Source: an uncultured Bacteroidales bacterium
Lineage (GTDB): Bacteria; Bacteroidota; Bacteroidia; Bacteroidales; Muribaculaceae
DNA: 14,165 nt
Assembly: GCA_900542185.1 (NCBI GenBank)
Contig: UQMZ01000064.1
Coordinates: forward strand, 1 to 14,165
Reading direction: 5' to 3'
A program made the position numbers and the translations under genes. Below, one piece after another: positions 1 through 7,446 of the stretch (the stretch's first letter is position 1; each line of letters starts with the position of its first letter). Below the pieces are notes generated by a model, which was not told the DNA's origin, searched no databases, and saw only the letters and a list, made by a program, of their open reading frames with translations.

Positions 1-45
1 GATGAGCGCTAGTCTCGTGGGCTCGGAGATGTGTATAAGAGACAG
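1..45. other. Illumina/Nextera adapter left at contig end
   Basis: Bases 27-45 equal the Tn5 mosaic end AGATGTGTATAAGAGACAG, and 12-26 equal the Nextera read-2 tail GTCTCGTGGGCTCGG. The preceding GAT (1-3) matches the end of the P7 oligo. Bases 4-11 (GAGCGCTA) sit exactly where the 8-base i7 index belongs; from memory this is the N723 index. Translation in one frame gives the peptide MCIRDR, a known signature of Nextera contamination in protein databases. This is a library artefact and should be trimmed. Confidence 0.98.
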
Positions 46-93
46 ATATAATGCACCAAATATATTGTCGATACGGGGTCTCGGTATCGGCGG
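46..93 (-). promoter_or_regulatory. Short downstream region with weak hairpin and -7-like box
   Basis: Only 48 real bases lie beyond the last gene of the leftward operon. On the minus strand CGATAC and GTATCG (plus 84-89 and 69-74) can pair in a 6-bp stem with a 9-base loop, without a following U tract. Further on, TATATTTG (plus 57-64) matches the Bacteroides -7 box TAnnTTTG, but no TTTG lies 19-21 bases upstream. It could be a weak terminator followed by a promoter for a gene past the contig end, or chance. Confidence 0.25.
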
Positions 94-1374
94 TTATTGC
101 TGTGGGTCGATATGTTGCACCCTGATCAGCTCGATCTTGGTGGTGGACATCTTCAGGACGGTGAACAGCAGGTGTCCCACCGTCACCGCCTCGCCTTCGG
201 TCGGGAGTGCTCCGAGATTATACATCACGCATCCGGCCAGGGTGTGGTAGTCTTCGCTCTCCTTGATGTCGAGTCCGAACATCTCGTTGGCCTGGCTGAC
301 CTCGACGCGTCCCGAGAACTCGTAGACACCCGGCTCCACTTCGCGGGCCTCGAGACGTTCCTTGTCGTGTTCGTCCTCTATTTCGCCGAATATTTCTTCC
401 ACTATGTCTTCGAGGGTGACGAGCCCGGCGGTGCCTCCGAACTCGTCCACAACGATTGCCATGGAGCGCTTCTGGTTCATCATGCGGCGCATCATCTTGT
501 TGGCCAGCATGGTCTCGGGAGTGAACAGCACCGGCTTGAGACGGCGGCGCCAGTCGTTGTCGCCGTTGAACAGTTCAGATACGTGCAGATAGCCCACCAC
601 GTCGTCGATGTCGTCGCGATAGACTATAACCTTGCTGCGGCCCGTGGATATGAACACCTTGAGCAGGTGCTCGCGAGTGGTGCCCTCCAGCGGAACGGAT
701 ATTATCTCGTTGCGTGGGCGCATGCAGTCGCTTATCTGTGTGTCTTTGAAATCTATGGCGTTACGGAATATCTTCACCTCGTTTTCGATAGTTTCCTTGC
801 CCTCGCGGCTTTCGATGGAATCCTGGATATAATCGTCCAGCTGATCCATGGTGAGGCGGCTGCTGTCGTCGTTCCTGTCCTTGATGCCGAACATTTTCAT
901 CAGTCCGCGCGAAATGGCCGACACGAACCATGACAGAGGATAGAGCACCAGATAGATGATGTACAGCGGCAACGCCAGCAGACGTATGGTGAAGTTCGGG
1001 TTGATCCTGAAGGTGGTCTTGGGCAGAAACTCCCCGGTGATAAGGATGATGCCTGTGGATAGGATGGTGTTGGTGATGAGTTCGAGCGCCTCGTTGTCAA
1101 GCCATTGGTGCAGGTACGGATTGATTATGGCCGAGAACGAGATACCGTAAATTACGAGTACCACGTTGTTGCCTACCAGCAGGGTGGATATGAACATGTC
1201 CTCGTGGCGGGAGAAGAGGTGGATGATGCGGTCGATGATTCCGCCGCGCGCGGCGTCGATTTCCATGCGTACCTTGCTTGACTGCACGAAAGCGATTTCC
1301 GTGCCCGAGAAGAGGCCGGAGAATGCTATTGCGATCAGCGTGATGACGATGGCGAGACTGAATGGAAGGTCCAT
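94..1374 (-). CDS. CNNM/CBS/CorC 'hemolysin family' membrane protein (GldE-like)
   Basis: The 426-residue product has the full layout of the CorC/HlyC-CNNM family. An N-terminal DUF21/CNNM membrane domain (about 1-160) has hydrophobic helices near 5-27, 62-84, 100-117 and 130-155 and the motif GEFLPK at 114-119. Two CBS domains follow (about 215-335; MRPRNEI at 218-224, then the segment DEFGGTAGLVTLEDIVEEI within 310-328). A C-terminal CorC_HlyC domain covers about 347-422. The family is linked to Mg2+/Co2+ transport or efflux; Bacteroidetes members are often named GldE by similarity to a Flavobacterium gliding protein. No motility should be assumed here. The ATG lies 10 bases after the lptC stop, so it is probably the sixth gene of the operon. 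The length is normal, with no visible damage. Confidence 0.93.
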   Translation of the reverse strand: MDLPFSLAIVITLIAIAFSGLFSGTEIAFVQSSKVRMEIDAARGGIIDRIIHLFSRHEDMFISTLLVGNNVVLVIYGISFSAIINPYLHQWLDNEALELITNTILSTGIILITGEFLPKTTFRINPNFTIRLLALPLYIIYLVLYPLSWFVSAISRGLMKMFGIKDRNDDSSRLTMDQLDDYIQDSIESREGKETIENEVKIFRNAIDFKDTQISDCMRPRNEIISVPLEGTTREHLLKVFISTGRSKVIVYRDDIDDVVGYLHVSELFNGDNDWRRRLKPVLFTPETMLANKMMRRMMNQKRSMAIVVDEFGGTAGLVTLEDIVEEIFGEIEDEHDKERLEAREVEPGVYEFSGRVEVSQANEMFGLDIKESEDYHTLAGCVMYNLGALPTEGEAVTVGHLLFTVLKMSTTKIELIRVQHIDPQQ

Positions 1375-1384
1375 GGGTTGGTTA

Positions 1385-2041
1385 TCATTTTTTATTCGGG
1401 TCGGCCTTCACTTCCACAGCTTCCTTGGGCGCGGGGGATGACTGGGCCGATACCGGCTCGGGAGCCTGTGAGGCTCCGGGCTGGAAGTCGGCACGGTTCA
1501 CGGGGAAGATGCCCTGTGGCTCGATCACGCGGTAGGAGGTGAGGTTCTCGTTGCTTTCGAATCCGATGCCTTCCAGCACGTGGGTCTCGGTCTCGATGTG
1601 CATGAACGAGTCGCTGTATATCTTGCCGCGGCCCTGGTCCCAGAACAGCTGTTGCGACAGGAACACATCCTTCGGAGCCTTGGTCAGCTCCACGTTGCCG
1701 TCAAGACGCCACAGTTTCTGGTTCTTGAAATATTTGGCCGAGTCCGCCGCCACGGTGGCTATCACGTGGAAGTAAGGATCGTACTTCTGGAGGTACAGGC
1801 CCTTCGGGAAGTTCCAGTACGGGGTGTCGGCCTGGTCGTATACCGTCCATAGCGGCGACACTATCTTGTATTGTATGACGCCTGAGTCCGATATAAGGGT
1901 AGCCACGTTGACGGTGGTCATGGTGGCCATCTTCTTCGGATTGAGTCGTGAGGCGATGTCTATCTTTTTATCTTCGCGGCAGGAGGGTAATATAAGGGAA
2001 GCGGCCGTGAGCGTGACGAACGCCCAGGCCGAAAGTCTCAT
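1385..2041 (-). CDS. lptC: LPS export ABC transporter periplasmic lipoprotein LptC
   Basis: I start this at 2041, giving 218 residues, because the product then begins with a lipoprotein signal peptide: MRLSAWAF, a hydrophobic stretch, then the lipobox LPSC with Cys21. A longer reading to 2200 would overlap the upstream gene and add unrelated sequence. The middle (about 50-180) carries the Bacteroidetes LptC pattern, with QYKIVSPLWTVYD and YWNFPKGLYLQKYD, then alternating strands ending near IEPQGIFPV, as in the LptC/OstA-like beta-jellyroll. LptC bridges LptB2FG to LptA and moves lipopolysaccharide across the periplasm. The tail from about 180 is Pro/Ala/Glu-rich and probably disordered. It lies 47 bases after the outer-membrane protein gene and 10 before the CorC-type gene. 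Confidence 0.9.
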   Translation of the reverse strand: MRLSAWAFVTLTAASLILPSCREDKKIDIASRLNPKKMATMTTVNVATLISDSGVIQYKIVSPLWTVYDQADTPYWNFPKGLYLQKYDPYFHVIATVAADSAKYFKNQKLWRLDGNVELTKAPKDVFLSQQLFWDQGRGKIYSDSFMHIETETHVLEGIGFESNENLTSYRVIEPQGIFPVNRADFQPGASQAPEPVSAQSSPAPKEAVEVKADPNKK

Positions 2042-2088
2042 ATCTGACAGATGCCGCTTCAATTCAGGTCTTGAGGTTGATGCGTTTA

Positions 2089-3369
2089 TTACTTGATCTT
2101 GCGCTTGAAGAACCACACTTCGTTGAAGTTCACGCCGAGGGTGACGTTGAAATAGTTCTCGGATATCAGGGTCTGAGGCGATGCCTGACGGTGTTTCCAT
2201 TCAAGTCCGAGATTGATCATGGTCTTGCCTTCGGGCGTCGGCAGTCCGAAACCGCAGGTCACGCCATATTCACGCACGCTGTTGGAATTGATTTTCAGAT
2301 AGTCGTCGCAGTAGTAGGCGCCGATGCGGTAGTTGATGCGTTCGCCGTAATTGCCGCGCAGCTTCGGCACGAATTCGGCACCTACGGCATATCGCATGCG
2401 GTCGTTGAACTTCATGCCCTGGAACACCAGGTTGTCCTTGTCCATCAGGTCGCCGTCGGCATACATGGGATCGTATTTACAGTCGCTCCATCCCTGCCAC
2501 AGGTAATCGAACTCCACCATCCAGCGCGAGGCCTTTTCGTAGGTGTAGCTTACGCCGGCACCTACGGAATTCGGGGTATAGTAGTGGTTGCGCATGCTCA
2601 TTTCCGACAGTGTGGTCTGGTCCACCTTGTTGTCGGACGACAGGGTCTGTTTGGTGACGCGGGCCGTGCCGAGCAGTGTCTTCTTGGGCTTGTATGTCAC
2701 GCCGAGCACGGCCTTGCTGAATCTGGAGGGACGCAGTGTGTACTGCGCTCCGATCAGCAGGTCCCAGTCGCGGACGTTCATGGTGTGTTCCGTCTTGATC
2801 TGGTTCTGTCCCGTGGGTGTGGTGAAGAAGTCGTTGGTGATGGTGCCGAAGTCGTATCCCACATTGACGCCTAACGACACTCCGAAATACTGTGCCGCCA
2901 CACCGAGATAAAGCTGGTTGATGCCGCCGGTTCCCTGATTGGCCAGGGTGCCGTGCTTGATCTCGTTGCCGAAGGAATAGCCCACGGAGGTTAGTGGCAG
3001 CATACCGATCGAACCGCCGAAATGCTTGCCCATGCGGAACTGCGTGGTTAGATAGTCCACACCGCCGCCTGTGGCATATTCTTTGGCGCTCCCTTCCTTG
3101 CTCCACATCATGGATACGTCGGCGCCCAGGTCGAACAGAAATGTCAGCGAGTCGGTGGCCGCGTACGCCGCCGGGTTCATCACGTTCACCTGACGGCCGG
3201 AATTCATGGCCACGCCGACGGATCCCATCTGGCGCTGCATGGAGGTGGCGTTGTCGCGCAACATGCCGTAGCCGTACATGGAGTAGGGCGTGGTGGTGTT
3301 CTGGGCCATCGCGCCTGTCATGACCGTCACTGCGGCCATGGTTGCTATAAATCGTGCGGTTTTATTCAT
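2089..3369 (-). CDS. Putative outer-membrane beta-barrel protein (OmpP1/FadL-like)
   Basis: The 426-residue product starts with a clear Sec signal peptide (cleavage probably after Ala22, GAMA|Q). The mature part alternates hydrophobic and polar residues with many aromatic and glycine positions, ending in a strand-like segment FNVTLGVNFNEVWFF followed by a basic tail. PYSMYGYGMLRD near the start is typical of a family of Bacteroidetes barrel proteins related to OmpP1/FadL/TodX. Substrate and exact role are unknown; FadL relatives pass hydrophobic molecules. The start codon overlaps the coaX stop by 4 bases (ATGA at 3366-3369), suggesting translational coupling. Position between coaX and lptC suggests a constitutive envelope function, but that is inference. 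Confidence 0.8.
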   Translation of the reverse strand: MNKTARFIATMAAVTVMTGAMAQNTTTPYSMYGYGMLRDNATSMQRQMGSVGVAMNSGRQVNVMNPAAYAATDSLTFLFDLGADVSMMWSKEGSAKEYATGGGVDYLTTQFRMGKHFGGSIGMLPLTSVGYSFGNEIKHGTLANQGTGGINQLYLGVAAQYFGVSLGVNVGYDFGTITNDFFTTPTGQNQIKTEHTMNVRDWDLLIGAQYTLRPSRFSKAVLGVTYKPKKTLLGTARVTKQTLSSDNKVDQTTLSEMSMRNHYYTPNSVGAGVSYTYEKASRWMVEFDYLWQGWSDCKYDPMYADGDLMDKDNLVFQGMKFNDRMRYAVGAEFVPKLRGNYGERINYRIGAYYCDDYLKINSNSVREYGVTCGFGLPTPEGKTMINLGLEWKHRQASPQTLISENYFNVTLGVNFNEVWFFKRKIK

Positions 3370-4118
3370 TTCTCTCTTAACGGTTCGCAGTAATTGAATA
3401 TTTTGACAAGTCCGCGTGCCACCGCGTTATTGCACACGGTGTGCGGCACATTCATTATGGTGAGTTGCCGGCTCAGTACGGGGGCGTCGCCTCCGGTGAC
3501 GCACAGACGCGCGTCGGGACAGAACTGGCGGAACTGACCGAGCGCCGACATGGTTTCGTAAGCCATGCCCCGTATCACCCCCGAGCGTATTGCCTGCGCG
3601 GTGTCGCGGGCAAAGAGCGGAGCGGGGCCGTCGGGCGACATCAACGGAAGGCGGCGCGTGTGGCTGTGCAGGCTCTCAAAGCGCATGTTCATGCCCGGGG
3701 CTATGGAGCCGCCGGCGAACAGCATGCCGCGTGTCATGTCCAGGGTCAGCGCGGTGCCGGCGTCGGCTATGAGCCAGCAGCGGTCCGGCTCGGCCACGCC
3801 CACGGCGGCAGCGAGACGGTCGGCGCCTAATCCCGCGCGGTCGTAGTCTACCTCCACAGGCACCGGCGTGTCGGCGTCAAGCGAGACGAAAGGAAGGTTG
3901 CGGCTCGCGCACACGGCAGCGAGAATGCCGCTGATGTCTGGACCCACCGAACAGCTTATCACGCCCGTGGCACCGGTGTCCTGCAGCATCCCGGTCACGG
4001 CGCCCTGAGTCACCTCGGCCACAGTGACGCTGACCACATTGTCCGCGCCCTCCATCACGGTGAGCTTGGCCGACGTGTTGCCCACGTCCACGGTCATTAT
4101 GCGTTTGTCTTGGCTCAT
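3366..4118 (-). CDS. coaX: Type III pantothenate kinase CoaX
   Basis: CoaX phosphorylates pantothenate, the first committed step of coenzyme A synthesis, in the cytoplasm. The 250-residue protein shows the ASKHA-fold signatures of the type III family: DVGNTS at 11-16 (phosphate-binding loop), GADR at 98-101, DAGTALT at 119-125, GGSIAPGM at 136-143 and TGG at 208-210. Asp11, Asp100 and Asp119 occupy expected conserved acidic positions. The length matches the family. Both ends overlap neighbours by 4 bases (ATGA at 3366-3369 and 4115-4118), so it is embedded in the envelope/division operon. Type III enzymes are generally not feedback-inhibited by CoA; this is family knowledge. Confidence 0.96.
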   Translation of the reverse strand: MSQDKRIMTVDVGNTSAKLTVMEGADNVVSVTVAEVTQGAVTGMLQDTGATGVISCSVGPDISGILAAVCASRNLPFVSLDADTPVPVEVDYDRAGLGADRLAAAVGVAEPDRCWLIADAGTALTLDMTRGMLFAGGSIAPGMNMRFESLHSHTRRLPLMSPDGPAPLFARDTAQAIRSGVIRGMAYETMSALGQFRQFCPDARLCVTGGDAPVLSRQLTIMNVPHTVCNNAVARGLVKIFNYCEPLREK

Positions 4119-4573
4119 TTCTTATCGGCCGGATTTCCGCCCTCCTTTTTCATCTGCGAGGCTATCATCCATGCGGCTATGATTTGAATCAACGCACCCG
4201 CTAATGTGAACACCACTGTGTCGCGCATCACAACCAGCGACATGTAGGGATAGCGCGACGTGTTGTAGAACCAGAAGAACGTGGCCACGCAGAATGCCAC
4301 GCCGGCCCATATTTCCATACGGTGCAGCCGGCGCAGGCGCACGGAGGCCTCCGGATCCGTGCCGCCGAATATGCGTGCCGCGAGATATATCAGCGATCCT
4401 GCACCGAATATCCACTTGAACGCCGCCATTATCGCGGTGTTCGACAGGTCGGTGAACGGCGCCACCAGCCCTATGGCCAGCAGCAATAGTCCGAACGTGG
4501 CCGTGCGCTCCATGGCGCGGCGGATACGTTCGCGTTTTTTCTTCTTATCGGGGGTGTCTTGTGTCTTCTTCAT
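4115..4573 (-). CDS. Small four-helix membrane protein, unknown function
   Basis: I do not recognise a named family. The 152-residue product has a very basic N-terminus (KKKKRERIRR at 10-19), four hydrophobic segments (about 25-40, 46-66, 88-104, 117-138) and a short Lys-rich tail. Helices 1-2 and 3-4 form two hairpins separated by a charged loop (about 70-87, with RLRRLHR). The positive-inside rule places both termini and this loop in the cytoplasm. The stop overlaps the coaX start by 4 bases, and the gene begins 19 bases after the DivIC-like gene. Coupling to these neighbours suggests a membrane or division-linked role, but nothing in the sequence proves it. Confidence 0.75.
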   Translation of the reverse strand: MKKTQDTPDKKKKRERIRRAMERTATFGLLLLAIGLVAPFTDLSNTAIMAAFKWIFGAGSLIYLAARIFGGTDPEASVRLRRLHRMEIWAGVAFCVATFFWFYNTSRYPYMSLVVMRDTVVFTLAGALIQIIAAWMIASQMKKEGGNPADKK

Positions 4574-4592
4574 TTCCCGGTGCTCTGTACGG

Positions 4593-4898
4593 TCATTCGG
4601 TGAGGAGATATATGTCCTCGGTGGGTTTCTGCATGTGATATTCCTCGCGGGCTATCTGTTCCAGTTCCTCGTTGCCGGTGAGCAGCTGTTCGCGGCGTTC
4701 GCGGAACCAGCGGGCGGAGTCGTTGCAGGCCTTGATCTCCTCCTGAAGCGACTTGATCTGAGCCTGATACTTCATGTTGTTCTTCCACGAGGTGTCTTCG
4801 TTGAAAAACAGCAGCGCGATCACCAGGCTGCCTATCAGCAGCGGCGCGATGTGCGACCGGCGGCGCATCCAGAAACTCATTTTCTTGGTCTTCTTCAT
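4593..4898 (-). CDS. Septum formation initiator, DivIC/FtsB-like
   Basis: The 101-residue protein has the classic DivIC/FtsB plan: short basic cytoplasmic N-terminus (1-16), one transmembrane helix (about 17-32), a periplasmic coiled coil (about 37-80) and a C-terminal motif EEYHMQKPTEDIYLL (85-99), close to the family's 'AREKYLMKKPNEDIF' pattern. These proteins join FtsL and FtsQ/DivIB in the divisome and help activate septal wall synthesis. Another reading frame is open across the same stretch, but it has no family features. The start is uncertain. ATG at 4896-4898 lies four bases from a promoter -7 box, implying a leaderless transcript; Met7 (MSFWMRRR) would leave a short leader and also begins sensibly. 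It is the first gene of the operon. Confidence 0.88.
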   Translation of the reverse strand: MKKTKKMSFWMRRRSHIAPLLIGSLVIALLFFNEDTSWKNNMKYQAQIKSLQEEIKACNDSARWFRERREQLLTGNEELEQIAREEYHMQKPTEDIYLLTE

Positions 4899-4902
4899 GA
4901 GG

Positions 4903-4934
4903 CAAAGTTAGTTATAATCGGTCATTTCTCCAAA
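4903..4934 (-). promoter_or_regulatory. Bacteroides-type promoter of the DivIC-coaX-lptC operon
   Basis: On the minus strand the -33 box TTTG (plus 4931-4934) is followed after exactly 20 bases by TAACTTTG (plus 4903-4910), a full match to the -7 consensus TAnnTTTG of the primary Bacteroidetes sigma factor. Only CCTC separates it from the ATG at 4898, so transcription should begin within a few bases of the start codon. It is the only strong promoter I find upstream of the six leftward genes. Confidence 0.75.
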
Positions 4935-4952
4935 TCGGAATTCTGCGGCGCC

Positions 4953-4993
4953 GGTGCGGCGTTAGAATTCGACGGGTGCGGCGTCAGAATTCG
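4953..4993. repeat. 22-bp tandem duplication at the 3' end of prfC
   Basis: The 19-base unit GGTGCGGCGTYAGAATTCG occurs at 4953-4971 and 4975-4993, 22 bases apart with one mismatch. The right copy covers the prfC stop codon (TGA, 4984-4986) and its last codons; the left copy lies just outside the gene. A third GAATTC at 4938-4943 is a partial echo. GAATTCT and AGAATTC at 4938-4944 and 4964-4970 could also pair around a G/C-rich loop. It looks like a small duplication at the prfC end between the two leftward operons. Confidence 0.8.
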
Positions 4994-6567
4994 GAGGAGA
5001 AGTGGAATTTTATTTCGGGGAAATCGGACTGCGCCATCTGCAGCACGTAGTTGGAGTCTGCTAAGAACACGTCGCGCCCTTCCTTGTCCTTGGCCATGTA
5101 CTGCAGCTTGCGGCGCTTGAAGGCTTCCAGCGCCTTGGGGTCGTCGCTCTCTATCCAGCACGCCTTGTAGAGGCTGATGGGTTCCCAGCGGCACTGTGCG
5201 CCGTATTCGTGCAGCAGGCGGAACTGTATCACCTCGAACTGCAGCTGGCCCACGGTGCCTATCAGCTTGCGGCCGTTGAACTGGTTTACGAACATCTGCG
5301 CCACACCTTCGTCCATCAGCTGGTTGATACCCTTCTCCAGCTGTTTGGCCTTCATCGGGTCGGCGTTCTCGATGTATTTGAACATCTCGGGGCTGAACGA
5401 GGGGAGGCCCTTGAAGTGCAGGTTCTCGCCGCCGGTGAGCGTGTCGCCTATCTTGAAGTTGCCGGTGTCGGGTATGCCGACGATGTCGCCGGGATATGCC
5501 TCGTCCACCACACTTTTCTTCTGTGCCATGAACGCCGTGGGGGCGGCGAAACGCATCTGCTTGTCCTGGCGCACGTGGTGGTAATACACGTTGCGCTCGA
5601 ACTTGCCCGAGCATATCTTCACGAACGCCAGACTGGAGCGGTGGTTGGGATCCATGTTGGCGTGAATCTTGAACACGAAGCCCGAGAACTGATCCTCCTC
5701 CGGGCGCACGGTGCGTTCCACGGCCTCGATGGGCTGCGGCGCCGGCGCGATGCGCACGAATGTGTCCAGCAGCTCCTTGACGCCGAAGGTGTTGAGCGCC
5801 GAGCCGAAGAACACGGGTGCCACCTCGCCGCGCAGGTAAGCGTCGGTGTCGAAGTCGGGGTACACGCCCTCTATCAGCTCCAGGTCGTCGCGCAGGCGTG
5901 CGGCGTCGTCGGTGCCCACGCGCTCGTCGATTTCGGGCGAGTTGATGTCGTCTATCTCCACGCGCTCGGTCACGGTCTGCTTCGACGGGGTGAACAGGTC
6001 CAGACGCTTGCCGTATATGTTGTACACTCCCTTGAAGCGGGCGCCGATGTTGATGGGCCATGTCAGGGGGCGCACGCCTATCTTCAGTTCCTGTTCCAGC
6101 TCGTCAAGAATCTCGAACGGGTCGCGGCCCTCGCGGTCCAGCTTGTTGACGAAGATGATGACGGGCGTGTTGCGCATGCGGCACACTTCCATCAGCCGGC
6201 GTGTCTGTGTCTCCACGCCCTTGGCCACGTCCACCACGATGATTACGGAATCCACGGCCGTAAGCGTGCGGAACGTATCCTCGGCAAAGTCCTGGTGGCC
6301 CGGGGTATCCAGGATGTTGATCTTATAGTCGCCGTAGTCAAAGCCCATCACGGAGGTCGCTACCGAGATGCCGCGCTGTTTCTCTATCTCCATCCAGTCG
6401 GAGGTGGCGGTCTTCTTTATCTTGTTGCTCTTTACGGCGCCGGCCACATGGATGGCGCCTCCGAACAGCAGCAGCTTTTCGGTCAGGGTCGTCTTGCCGG
6501 CATCGGGGTGCGAGATGATGGCGAATGTGCGCCGGCGCTTTATTTCTTTGGTCAGTTCGTCAGACAT
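4984..6567 (-). CDS. prfC: Peptide chain release factor 3 (RF3)
   Basis: RF3 is a translational GTPase that removes RF1/RF2 from the ribosome after termination. The 527 residues match the family length. GTPase motifs are intact: P-loop SHPDAGKTT at 19-27, RGIS at 65-68 (switch I), DTPGH at 87-91 (switch II) and NKLD at 141-144. The N-terminal motif has SHPDAGK, as in RF3, rather than the GHVD of EF-Tu/EF-G. Beta-barrel domain II (for example SGFVFKI) and the C-terminal domain follow, ending near VLQMAQSDFPEIKFHFSSEF. It lies 23 bases after rfbD, with no promoter visible in the gap, so it is probably the last gene of the DUF4924-rfbD-prfC operon. The stop codon lies in a small tandem repeat. 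Confidence 0.98.
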   Translation of the reverse strand: MSDELTKEIKRRRTFAIISHPDAGKTTLTEKLLLFGGAIHVAGAVKSNKIKKTATSDWMEIEKQRGISVATSVMGFDYGDYKINILDTPGHQDFAEDTFRTLTAVDSVIIVVDVAKGVETQTRRLMEVCRMRNTPVIIFVNKLDREGRDPFEILDELEQELKIGVRPLTWPINIGARFKGVYNIYGKRLDLFTPSKQTVTERVEIDDINSPEIDERVGTDDAARLRDDLELIEGVYPDFDTDAYLRGEVAPVFFGSALNTFGVKELLDTFVRIAPAPQPIEAVERTVRPEEDQFSGFVFKIHANMDPNHRSSLAFVKICSGKFERNVYYHHVRQDKQMRFAAPTAFMAQKKSVVDEAYPGDIVGIPDTGNFKIGDTLTGGENLHFKGLPSFSPEMFKYIENADPMKAKQLEKGINQLMDEGVAQMFVNQFNGRKLIGTVGQLQFEVIQFRLLHEYGAQCRWEPISLYKACWIESDDPKALEAFKRRKLQYMAKDKEGRDVFLADSNYVLQMAQSDFPEIKFHFSSEF

Positions 6568-6590
6568 TGTGATGAAATGAGTTCGGGAAA

Positions 6591-7442
6591 TCAGAGGTTG
6601 TTAATACATTTGATCAGCGAGTCTCGCCAATAGGGAATGTCGATGCCATACATGGACTTGATCTTGTCCTTGGCCAGCACGGAATAGTGCGGGCGTCGTG
6701 CGGGAGTGGGATATTGTGCGGTGTTGATGGGATGCACCGTGACGTCGGTGTTGCCGGCGAGTCGGAATATCTCCATGGCGAAGTCGTACCATGATGCGAC
6801 GCCCTCGTCGGTGAAGTGATACACGCCGGGATGCCATTCCGGATTCTTCACGACGGCATATATTGCGTCGGCCAGGTCCTGTGCGTAAGTCGGGGTTCCG
6901 ATCTGGTCGGCCACTACCGAAATTTCCTTGCGCTCGGCGCCGAGGCGGAGCATGGTCTTGACGAAATTGTTGCCGAATTCCGAGTAAAGCCATGCGGTGC
7001 GGATCACGACGGCGTCATGGTTCGCGGCCTTGACCATCGACTCGCCCTCGAGTTTGGTGCGGCCGTACACGCTTTTGGGGTCGGCCTCGTCCAGCTCGGT
7101 GTAGGGCTTGAAGTTCTCGCCGTTAAACACATAGTCGGTTGATACGTGTATTATTCTGGCACCGGCTTTTGAGGCGGCTTTGCCTAAGATTCCGGGAGCC
7201 AGGGCATTGAGACGGCGAGCTGTCTCGGGGTCGCTTTCGGCGCGGTCCACGGCCGTGTATGCGGCGCAGTTGATGATGATGTCGGCCGGGTTGGATTCAA
7301 GATAAGCCGCCACGGCCTCGGCGTCGGTGATGTCGAGCGTGTCGTAGTCGGTATACTGTGCCGTGATGCCGGGGTCGCCGGCGAACGAACGCCGCAGCGA
7401 CTGACCGAGCTGGCCATTGCTTCCTGTCACTAATATTCGCAT
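6591..7442 (-). CDS. rfbD: dTDP-4-dehydrorhamnose reductase
   Basis: RmlD/RfbD reduces dTDP-4-keto-L-rhamnose to dTDP-L-rhamnose, a donor for surface polysaccharides. The 283-residue product is a complete extended short-chain dehydrogenase: NAD(P)-binding loop GSNGQLG at 7-13, INCAAYTAVDRAE at 57-69, STDYVFNG at 101-108 and the catalytic pair Tyr126/Lys130 in YGRTK. The C-terminal part contains RRPHYSVLAKDKI, typical of RmlD substrate binding. The other three dTDP-rhamnose genes (rfbA, rfbB, rfbC) are not here, so this copy stands apart from any polysaccharide cluster visible in the window. It starts 4 bases after the DUF4924 stop, in the same operon. Confidence 0.96.
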   Translation of the reverse strand: MRILVTGSNGQLGQSLRRSFAGDPGITAQYTDYDTLDITDAEAVAAYLESNPADIIINCAAYTAVDRAESDPETARRLNALAPGILGKAASKAGARIIHVSTDYVFNGENFKPYTELDEADPKSVYGRTKLEGESMVKAANHDAVVIRTAWLYSEFGNNFVKTMLRLGAERKEISVVADQIGTPTYAQDLADAIYAVVKNPEWHPGVYHFTDEGVASWYDFAMEIFRLAGNTDVTVHPINTAQYPTPARRPHYSVLAKDKIKSMYGIDIPYWRDSLIKCINNL

Positions 7443-7446
7443 AGGG

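Noticed and set aside
2..250. Open frame carrying MCIRDR at the left end
   Set aside because: Its first third is translated Nextera adapter, and the rest is antisense to the CorC-type gene.
97..933. Rightward open frame of 278 codons opposite the CorC-type gene
   Set aside because: It is antisense to CBS and CorC domains with clear motifs, and its composition is that of a shadow frame.
2042..2200. N-terminal extension of LptC
   Set aside because: It overlaps the upstream barrel gene and would bury the lipoprotein signal peptide; the start at 2041 gives a proper lipobox.
4570..4905. Alternative minus-strand frame over the DivIC-like gene
   Set aside because: It lacks a membrane helix and coiled coil, while the overlapping frame has the full DivIC/FtsB layout and the better operon spacing.
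5209..6633. Long rightward open frame (474 codons) opposite prfC
   Set aside because: It mirrors a complete, motif-rich RF3 gene. The His/Val/Leu-rich translation is the usual shadow of a high-GC gene and has no family features.
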